Below, piece after piece: positions 6,091 through 12,323 of a stretch of DNA of 12,323 nt. Positions within the stretch are counted from its first letter, which is position 1, and the number at the start of each line of letters is the position of its first letter. The position numbers and the translations under genes were made by a program. The notes under the pieces were generated by a model, which was not told the DNA's origin, ran no database searches, and saw nothing but the letters and a program-made list of their open reading frames with translations. This DNA is from a bacterium (GTDB lineage: Bacteria > Patescibacteriota > UBA1384 > JAMDBS01 > DAOVQR01), in NCBI GenBank assembly GCA_030628575.1, contig DAOVQR010000008.1:1-12323 (forward strand), written 5' to 3'.

Positions 6091-7145
6091 ACAATATTTG
6101 GTGTTTCAACTGTAGTGTTAGGTAAATGATAAACTGATGCCAATTCTTCGATATTTAAAATATAACCATTATCTAAAAATAATCGTTTTTTATATAATTC
6201 GTAAAAATTTTTATTAGTATACAATTGACCAATTCCAAAACCATTAAGATTTATTATATTAAATTGTTTAAAAGCGCCAGAGACAACATTTACTTTTGCT
6301 CTTGCAGAAGTAATACTGTCTGCAAAACATAGTACCCTAATTTTAGAAGCAAATCCTAATTTTGTAATTTTTTCTTCAATTCCTTTTAATGCTGCATCCT
6401 GTGGGCCAGAAAGTTTAATCTCGCTCGCTTCTCCTGCTTCTGTTGAACGATTGGTTGCTGTCCGTACAATATCACCAAGAAGCCCCAAAAAACCTTTGAA
6501 CAATCGTCCCCAAATATTTCCACCCAAGGAAATACCACTTCTAATTGATTCAACATAAGCAACTCCTTTGTCTTGCCAAGTATCAGAAACGGGACGGATA
6601 ATAATTTGAATCCATACTTCTTCTTGATCGCTTGTTTTTGCTAAAACACTGGTAATCGCTGCCAATGGATCGACATTAAAATTAAGAAAGGTTTTTATAG
6701 GATATACATCTTCTCTATTTAAAATGAGTTCTGCACCTACAAAATAGTCACTATCTGATTTTTCACTAACATAATCCTCTACTTCGTTGATTTCTACAGT
6801 CGGATATTGGGCATAAATTTGTCCTTCAATAAAATCTTTTAAATCTTCTGGAACATTAACATAAAAATGAATAAATTTATTATGAGAGATAATTTCAAAA
6901 CTAATTTGTTCCTGCCATTTTTCATCTGGACGAAATATTCCATGTAAACTGGCAAACATTTGCTCAGCAGACACTGGCGCTTTATCATTATTTTTGGGTA
7001 CAAGAATATGCAACAAGCGATATCTGCGTGATTTTAAGCATTTCATTTTCTCTTTTTCTTCTTGCATCTTTTTTAGTATATAAACAACAACAATTAATAC
7101 TCCGGCAATTGAAATAGCAATCATACTTTTTACAAAAAGTGACAT
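6015..7145 (-). CDS. Membrane-anchored N-terminal half of the second VirD4/TraG-like protein
   Basis: The 376-residue product has an N-terminal membrane segment (about 6-25), then a soluble region homologous to residues 30-375 of the 830-residue ATPase. Matching blocks are AEQMFASLHGI (60-70) with AEQFMASFSGI, DVYPIKTF...VDPLAAITSV (146-167) with YVYSIKTY...SDPLNAITNV, and NIEELASVYHLPN with NTEELASIFHFPN. The match ends at ETPNIVWAGSKK (347-358); the last 18 residues (VNLLQIYPL...) match nothing in the paralogue and come from the frame that runs past the slippery site. Start ATG at 7145 has a good Shine-Dalgarno site (GAGG at 7153-7156, 7-nt spacing). It follows the 186-residue gene after a 190-bp repeat-filled gap. 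Alone it has no ATPase motif; either it acts as a separate truncated product or is read through by -1 frameshifting into the next ORF. Confidence 0.85.
   Translation of the reverse strand: MSLFVKSMIAISIAGVLIVVVYILKKMQEEKEKMKCLKSRRYRLLHILVPKNNDKAPVSAEQMFASLHGIFRPDEKWQEQISFEIISHNKFIHFYVNVPEDLKDFIEGQIYAQYPTVEINEVEDYVSEKSDSDYFVGAELILNREDVYPIKTFLNFNVDPLAAITSVLAKTSDQEEVWIQIIIRPVSDTWQDKGVAYVESIRSGISLGGNIWGRLFKGFLGLLGDIVRTATNRSTEAGEASEIKLSGPQDAALKGIEEKITKLGFASKIRVLCFADSITSARAKVNVVSGAFKQFNIINLNGFGIGQLYTNKNFYELYKKRLFLDNGYILNIEELASVYHLPNTTVETPNIVWAGSKKVNLLQIYPLKAKLKKEML
6041..6063 (-). promoter_or_regulatory. Stem-loop 8 nt downstream of the slippery heptamer
   Basis: On the minus strand CCTTCA (6063-6058) pairs with TGAAGG (6046-6041) around an 11-nt loop. 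The stem begins 8 nt after the last base of A AAA AAG, the spacing usual for a -1 frameshift stimulator. The stem is short (6 bp, three G:C), so the stimulation would be modest. Confidence 0.45.
6072..6078 (-). other. Candidate -1 ribosomal frameshift site, A AAA AAG
   Basis: In the frame of the 376-residue ORF the mRNA reads TCA AAA AAG GTG, so the heptamer A AAA AAG is in the correct phase for a tandem -1 slip, as at E. coli dnaX. After slipping, reading continues GGT GAA CCT CCT into the ATPase frame. The joined peptide ETPNIVWAGSKKGEPPSNLP lines up with ETPNIHWQMAKVLAPPTNLP of the 830-residue paralogue with no gap. A second hairpin (GGTTCA 6083-6078 with TGAACC 6070-6065) places most of the A-run in its loop. 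No upstream Shine-Dalgarno-like stimulator is evident. Confidence 0.6.
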
Positions 7146-7335
7146 AATTTAACCTCAACATTAAAAGCTAATATCTGCTTCGCATTAATAATTTCTAATT
7201 ATTCTAATTACTCTAATCAAATTCCGATGTCTAATTTCTAAAAATTTAATTTATTAGTTATTGGATCATTAGACATTCATTAGGTTAATTAGAAATTAGA
7301 TCAATTAGGTTAATTTTAACAGATTTTGGTTTTCA
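7146..7335. repeat. 190-bp gap in the ATPase operon with TCTAATT-type repeats
   Basis: No gene is seen. TTCTAATTA occurs twice in tandem (7193-7201, 7202-7210), followed by the variant CTCTAATCA (7211-7219), a 9-nt period. TCTAATTTCTA (7230-7240) and TAGAAATTAGA (7290-7300) are perfect 11-bp inverted repeats, and ATGTCTAAT (7227-7235) pairs with ATTAGACAT (7268-7276). These alternative pairings could fold the operon mRNA here. The last bases before 7145 carry the Shine-Dalgarno site of the next gene. Confidence 0.65.
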
Positions 7336-7896
7336 TTAGCCAATAACATTTTCTATTGAAGCCCATTGGCTTTCTTTATTTTTTGGTAAAACAACTGTTA
7401 ATTTATCTCCTGGTTTTGCTTTAAAATATGTAACAGAAGCAGTTAAAACATTATATTTTTTTTCATCAACATTAACAAAATATCTTTCATTCTGTTGTCC
7501 TAAAATACCAATTAATTTTTTTCTTTCTATCGGGCCTATTTGCTTAAAAATGTAGGTTCCGTCTATAGTAATAGTCAATTTTAATACATCACCTTCAACT
7601 AATTTAGATTTAGAAGCATAATTCTCTGGTACTTGATATTTTTTTCCGGAGCTATCTATCATTTGGGATCCATCAAAAACTCCCTCAATGACATTTTTCG
7701 TTTTTGGGTTAGATAAAATTAATTTTTTAGCTGAATACTGATAATCACTATCAAATAAAATATTCCTTATATGCTGAACATCATCCTCAATTTTATTCAA
7801 AAATCGTTTAATCTGTTCCAAATTTAATTCTTTTTTTTGATTCTTTCTGGGTTTTGTTTTCGTTTGATCTGTTTTTTGTTCTGATTTTATTATCAT
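7336..7896 (-). CDS. Unrecognised 186-aa protein between two ATPase genes
   Basis: I cannot name a characterised family. Residues 1-25 are a basic, disordered-looking head, about 26-48 could form a short coiled coil (LNLEQIKRFLNKIEDDVQHI), and about 55-186 are beta-rich with glycine turns (EGVFDGSQMIDSSGKKY, EGDVLKLTITIDGTYIFKQ, KPGDKLTVVLP). There is no membrane segment or signal peptide, so it is probably cytoplasmic. I remember similar beta-rich hypothetical proteins in other candidate-phyla genomes, which I could not check here. Start ATG at 7896 has a strong Shine-Dalgarno site, GGGAGG (7904-7909), placed inside the last codons of the 830-residue gene, whose TAA lies 2 nt upstream. The tight spacing indicates translational coupling and suggests a role with the ATPases, for example as an accessory or adaptor. 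Confidence 0.8.
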   Translation of the reverse strand: MIIKSEQKTDQTKTKPRKNQKKELNLEQIKRFLNKIEDDVQHIRNILFDSDYQYSAKKLILSNPKTKNVIEGVFDGSQMIDSSGKKYQVPENYASKSKLVEGDVLKLTITIDGTYIFKQIGPIERKKLIGILGQQNERYFVNVDEKKYNVLTASVTYFKAKPGDKLTVVLPKNKESQWASIENVIG

Positions 7897-7898
7897 TA

Positions 7899-10391
7899 TT
7901 ATGCCTCCCGAGGCGGAGTTATATTTTCTTCTACTCCGCTAACCGCCTCAACATTAATTCTTGTTTTAAAATCTGTCTCTACTTCAGATTTATCGCGACC
8001 ATATTTTAATCTTGATAACTCTTTAATTGATTTTGCTAGTTTTTTGTTTTCTGGTGACTTGGTCTTAATTCCTCTCATACTAAATGGAACAGAAGGCGTA
8101 CCATTAATTAATAATTTTACATACATATTGGCAAAACTCAAATTCGTTAAATCCTGCTGTGATACTCCTGAAAATTCTTTCTCCATAAATTCTGCATCTG
8201 CCGCCCCAATCCTATAATCAATTAATGTTCCGGCGTTACCTATCACCGCATCGCGTATATCTTCTGGTAATTGCGCAATATATTGATTGGTAATATTTAA
8301 TGATAGATGATACTTTCTAGCTTCAGATAAAATTGTTTTAAATGTATCTGTGGTAAAATTTTGGAATTCGTCTATATACATAAAAAAATCTTTTCTATCA
8401 TTTTCAGGTATATCAGCTCGTGAAAATGCTGCTACCTGAATTTTCGAAACTAATATCATTCCTAAAAGTTTTGAATTCATCTCTCCTATTTTACCCTTGG
8501 ATAGATTTATCAAAATAATTTTTTTACTATCCATAGCTTTCCGAATATCAAATGCGCTTTTTCTTTGACCAATAATATTACGCATTAAGTCATTGGTCAT
8601 AAATCGACCAAATTTGGAAATAAAATAATTAGACATTTCTGATTTATGAAAATCTGCTGTTTTTGCTAATTGCTTTTCCCAAAAAGCTTTGACAACTGGA
8701 TCTTTAACATTTTTGATGCATTTTTCACGAAAAGCATCATCAGTAAATAATAATGGAATTTCTATTAGCGATCCACCCCCTGGCTGAGCCATAATTGTTA
8801 ACGCAGCATTACGACCCCAATGCTCAAATTGTGGACCAACAATTCCCGTTTTATTTGGATCAAATAATTTATAAAATATCTCCAACCACTCAGCAACTAA
8901 AAAATCTTTATCTTCTGGTCGTTTCCATTCCAACAGATTTAATCCCATGGGCCGAGCAGTATCAGAAGGATCAAATAATATTACATCATCTGCTCTTTCT
9001 TTGGGAACAAGTTGTAAAATGGTTTCTATGGCATCACCAAGTGGATCAATAAAACAGCATCCCTTACCTAATTTTATATCCTGCTCAATCATATTAATAA
9101 ATAAAGTTGTTTTACCAACACCCGTTTTACCTATCATAAATAGATGCCTGCGCCGATCATCATTCATCATTCTAACTTTTTTTTCTCCACCTCGATAAAT
9201 ACTTTTTCCAATAATAATTCCCTCATCTGGTAAATTAGTTGGCGGCGCTAAAACTTTTGCCATTTGCCAATGGATATTTGGTGTCTCAATAAATTTATTA
9301 GGAAAATGAAATATGCTTGCCAATTCTTCTGTATTAAAAACACTATAAGAGCGACTAAACTCACGTAGAATAAATCTGTTGATTAACTTCTTTTTATTTA
9401 ATATTGTCATTGGAACAAATTGATTACCCTCGGCTAAAGTATATTGTGAAAATGCTTGATAAATATTTTCTGTAATATTCTTTGCTTCTTGTTCAGTAGA
9501 ACTTACTGCTACAACTCTAATTTGAGTATCGAATCCTACTTTGCTGCCCTTTTCCCTAAATGACTTCATTAACTCTTCTTGAACAGGGGTCATACTCCAT
9601 TGTTGATTTGATTTACCAGAAATTTCATCTTTTTTTGATTGATTCAGGGCACCGCCAATACCTTGAAAAATACTACTTACTAACTTCATAAAAATGCCTT
9701 GACTTCCGAAACCAGTTCCTTCACGAATAGCTTTTGCAGCTTCAGAACATTTTTGCCTCCATTTTCCAGAATTCGGCCTCATTAAAATCTGAAGGCAGAC
9801 CCTGTCTTCCTTGTCAATTTTACCCATAACATTTGTTATTGCATTAAGAGGATCAGATTCTAAATTCTTATAGGTCTTTATCGAATAGACATAGCTTTTT
9901 TTTAATTTATAAGATTCATAGGCATATTTACCTTCTGGCGTAAAAATCTTATAATTTTTTGATTCTTCAACTAAGGCGTTTGGATAAAATGAATAAATTT
10001 GTTTTAATATATAGTGCTTATTCCTTTCATGGCAACCAATATAAAAAAATACTTGTCCGCCCTTGGCAATAATTTCACAAGATATCCAATCCTGGCCTAA
10101 GAATATTCTTCTTAGATATTCAAAACGATATTTAATAAAACCTGAAATATAAATCCCCGAGAATGAAGCCATAAATTGCTCAGCAACTGATAATAATTCT
10201 TTCCATTCCTGCTCTTTGGACTGAGGTTCATCTTTTCTCTTTGCTTCTTTGGGGATACTTACTTGAAACATTGCCCAATCACGAGCGCTGATAAATCGAT
10301 ATTTTTTAATATAAACAAGAAAAAAATATAACAAACTAGAAATTATTCCCAATACTATCACAATTAAAATTAACCAAATAATCCAACTCAT
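7899..10391 (-). CDS. Membrane-anchored VirD4/TraG-like ATPase, 830 aa
   Basis: This is a coupling-protein-like ATPase expected to sit at the inner membrane with its motor in the cytoplasm. One N-terminal hydrophobic segment covers about 3-28. Residues 35-375 form an uncharacterised soluble region shared with the split paralogue downstream. The ATPase domain follows: Walker A GKTGVGKT (421-428), FIDPLGD (447-453), Walker B FFMYIDEFQNF (669-679) with D674 and E675, and SEARKYHLSLNITNQY (689-704). The family is that of VirD4, TraG and HerA-type translocases. It starts at ATG 10391, 1 nt after the stop of the preceding small gene, with only a weak purine-rich site, so it is probably coupled. No relaxase, VirB4 or channel gene is visible, so whether it moves DNA or protein is unknown. 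Unlike its neighbour it is a single intact frame and lacks the long charged C-terminal tail. Confidence 0.88.
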   Translation of the reverse strand: MSWIIWLILIVIVLGIISSLLYFFLVYIKKYRFISARDWAMFQVSIPKEAKRKDEPQSKEQEWKELLSVAEQFMASFSGIYISGFIKYRFEYLRRIFLGQDWISCEIIAKGGQVFFYIGCHERNKHYILKQIYSFYPNALVEESKNYKIFTPEGKYAYESYKLKKSYVYSIKTYKNLESDPLNAITNVMGKIDKEDRVCLQILMRPNSGKWRQKCSEAAKAIREGTGFGSQGIFMKLVSSIFQGIGGALNQSKKDEISGKSNQQWSMTPVQEELMKSFREKGSKVGFDTQIRVVAVSSTEQEAKNITENIYQAFSQYTLAEGNQFVPMTILNKKKLINRFILREFSRSYSVFNTEELASIFHFPNKFIETPNIHWQMAKVLAPPTNLPDEGIIIGKSIYRGGEKKVRMMNDDRRRHLFMIGKTGVGKTTLFINMIEQDIKLGKGCCFIDPLGDAIETILQLVPKERADDVILFDPSDTARPMGLNLLEWKRPEDKDFLVAEWLEIFYKLFDPNKTGIVGPQFEHWGRNAALTIMAQPGGGSLIEIPLLFTDDAFREKCIKNVKDPVVKAFWEKQLAKTADFHKSEMSNYFISKFGRFMTNDLMRNIIGQRKSAFDIRKAMDSKKIILINLSKGKIGEMNSKLLGMILVSKIQVAAFSRADIPENDRKDFFMYIDEFQNFTTDTFKTILSEARKYHLSLNITNQYIAQLPEDIRDAVIGNAGTLIDYRIGAADAEFMEKEFSGVSQQDLTNLSFANMYVKLLINGTPSVPFSMRGIKTKSPENKKLAKSIKELSRLKYGRDKSEVETDFKTRINVEAVSGVEENITPPREA
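7904..7939 (-). promoter_or_regulatory. Strong Shine-Dalgarno site next to a stem-loop, coupling two genes
   Basis: GGGAGG at 7904-7909 serves the 186-residue gene. Directly upstream in the mRNA, GCGGAGT (7939-7933) pairs with ACTCCGC (7919-7913), a 7-bp stem within the 3' end of the ATPase gene; GAGGCGG (7949-7943) can compete for CCGCCTC (7916-7910). Ribosomes finishing the upstream gene would melt the structure, so expression of the small gene may depend on its translation. Confidence 0.4.
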
Positions 10392-10392
10392 A

Positions 10393-10776
10393 TTATAATT
10401 CTTTCTCTAAAGTATAACCCGTTAAATTACTTTTTATTGCTTCTTCCAATCGACGTAATTTTTTTTCTTTATCTTCTACCATCTCAATATCCATTTTCTT
10501 TTGTCCTTCAATGGTCTCTTTAACTACCCCTTGCTCAACTTTTTGAACATAATTATCAACTCTATCTAATCGTTTCCCACTCTCTTGAGATGCTACTTTT
10601 CTTGTTGCTTTACTCAACTTATCTTTCTCCAGCATCTCTTCCTTTGTTATAATTGATTTTTTCTTTTCCACTACATCTTTTTTTTGATCCGAATTAGAAA
10701 ATTTAAGCTGTGATTTAGCTTGAGGTTTAGATTGAGTATTTTTTTCATCTGTTATATTTTCATCTACATCAACCAT
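10393..10776 (-). CDS. Small highly charged protein opening the ATPase operon, 127 aa
   Basis: I do not recognise a family. The protein is very rich in Lys and Glu, with no hydrophobic segment. Residues from about 45 to 120 (for example RLDRVDNYVQKVEQGV and EDKEKKLRRLEEAI) are likely helical and may form a coiled coil; the N-terminal third looks disordered. I chose ATG at 10776 because GGGAGG at 10785-10790 is spaced 8 nt from it; the TTG at 10782 is only 2 nt from that site. It ends 1 nt before the ATG of the 830-residue ATPase, so the two are in one transcript and probably coupled. A structural or regulatory partner of the ATPase is a reasonable guess only. Confidence 0.7.
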   Translation of the reverse strand: MVDVDENITDEKNTQSKPQAKSQLKFSNSDQKKDVVEKKKSIITKEEMLEKDKLSKATRKVASQESGKRLDRVDNYVQKVEQGVVKETIEGQKKMDIEMVEDKEKKLRRLEEAIKSNLTGYTLEKEL

Positions 10777-10838
10777 AAACAATTCCTCCCTTTTTGGATT
10801 TTTGTTTTCAGTAACGAATTTATTATAATACTGATTAG

Positions 10839-10866
10839 ATTATATCAAAAACCTAAATTTAGTCAA
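10839..10866 (-). promoter_or_regulatory. Near-consensus sigma-70 promoter of the ATPase operon
   Basis: On the minus strand TTGACT (10866-10861) and a perfect TATAAT (10844-10839) are separated by 16 bp. Transcription would start near 10832, giving a leader of about 55 nt that includes the GGGAGG ribosome-binding site of the first gene. It lies just after the tgt stop, so the operon need not depend on tgt transcription. A second TATAAT (10827-10822) overlaps the start region. Confidence 0.7.
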
Positions 10867-10883
10867 AATTTTTACACAGCAGA

Positions 10884-12226
<1,343 letters not shown>

Positions 12227-12227
12227 A

Positions 12228-12260
12228 CAGAAAATCCCTAGATATTCTAGGGATTTTCTG
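12228..12260. terminator. 15-bp perfect hairpin, likely bidirectional terminator
   Basis: CAGAAAATCCCTAGA (12228-12242) and TCTAGGGATTTTCTG (12246-12260) pair perfectly around a 3-nt loop. Each strand has the A-run, GGG/CCC, T-run order typical of intrinsic terminators. It would stop transcription from a minus-strand gene to the right of the window before it reaches tgt, which then starts from its own promoter. Confidence 0.65.
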
Positions 12261-12262
12261 AG

Positions 12263-12323
12263 CTTAAATCTTTAATCTTAAATCTGATAACTTATTTCAA
12301 TTAGATCCTTCGATTTCACTCAG
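12263..12323. repeat. Heptad repeat and edge-cut dispersed repeat
   Basis: CTTAAAT, CTTTAAT and CTTAAAT follow one another without gaps at 12263-12283. AATCTTTAATCT within them is the exact reverse complement of 2347-2358. The final 20 bases, GATCCTTCGATTTCACTCAG, resemble one end of another dispersed repeat I recall (CTGAGCGAAGTCGAAGGATC), cut by the window edge. Confidence 0.55.

Noticed and set aside
8795..9198. Two plus-strand ORFs (85 and 83 codons) inside the 830-residue ATPase
   Set aside because: They lie opposite the conserved ATPase domain, show no family signature and no ribosome-binding site; they are shadow frames.
10777..10782. TTG start giving a 129-residue first protein in the ATPase operon
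   Set aside because: The GGGAGG site is only 2 nt from TTG but 8 nt from the ATG at 10776, so the ATG is the better start.

Overview
The window is AT-rich DNA with short, lysine-rich coding sequences and many short intergenic repeats. The gene set (SecD and SecF as separate short proteins, a DUF1290-type small basic protein, an operon of VirD4/TraG-like ATPases, and a Tgt carrying repeat-derived inserts) suggests a Candidate Phyla Radiation (Patescibacteria) bacterium. That assignment is an inference from gene content and style, not a phylogenetic test. secD ends in a TGA followed a few codons later by another in-frame TGA, so UGA is a normal stop here and the UGA=Gly code of Gracilibacteria/SR1 does not apply.

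Layout. Bases 1-950 (+): 3' part of a mannose-1-phosphate guanylyltransferase gene, cut by the window edge. 1024-3347 (+): secD and secF, the membrane proton-driven partners of the Sec translocon. 3552-3935 (+): a DUF1290 small basic membrane protein (sbp). 3936-4380: a gene-poor convergent junction packed with hairpins and dispersed repeats. 4381-10776 (-): one operon, read from a near-consensus promoter at 10839-10866, encoding a small charged protein, an 830-residue membrane-anchored VirD4/TraG-like ATPase, a 186-residue unrecognised protein, and a second ATPase of the same architecture split into two overlapping frames. 10884-12212 (-): tgt, interrupted in frame by three repeat-derived inserts. 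12228-12260: a strong hairpin beside the tgt start.

The main discovery candidate is at 6072-6078. The second ATPase is encoded by two ORFs that overlap by 76 bp. In the overlap the upstream frame reads A AAA AAG, the classic bacterial -1 slippery heptamer, with a 6-bp stem-loop starting 8 nt downstream. A -1 slip there joins the ORFs into a predicted 921-residue protein that aligns without a gap to the intact 830-residue paralogue across the junction. The downstream ORF has only a TTG start and no Shine-Dalgarno sequence. This fits programmed ribosomal frameshifting, but a real frameshift mutation or an assembly indel in the A6 run would look the same in one sequence.

A second theme is repeats with a roughly 7-nt period between genes (secD-secF gap, right edge) and inside tgt, where three inserts lengthen the protein to 442 residues without breaking the frame. 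The ATPase operon probably works in DNA or protein translocation at the membrane, but no other conjugation or type IV secretion component is visible, so that role is inferred from domain family only.
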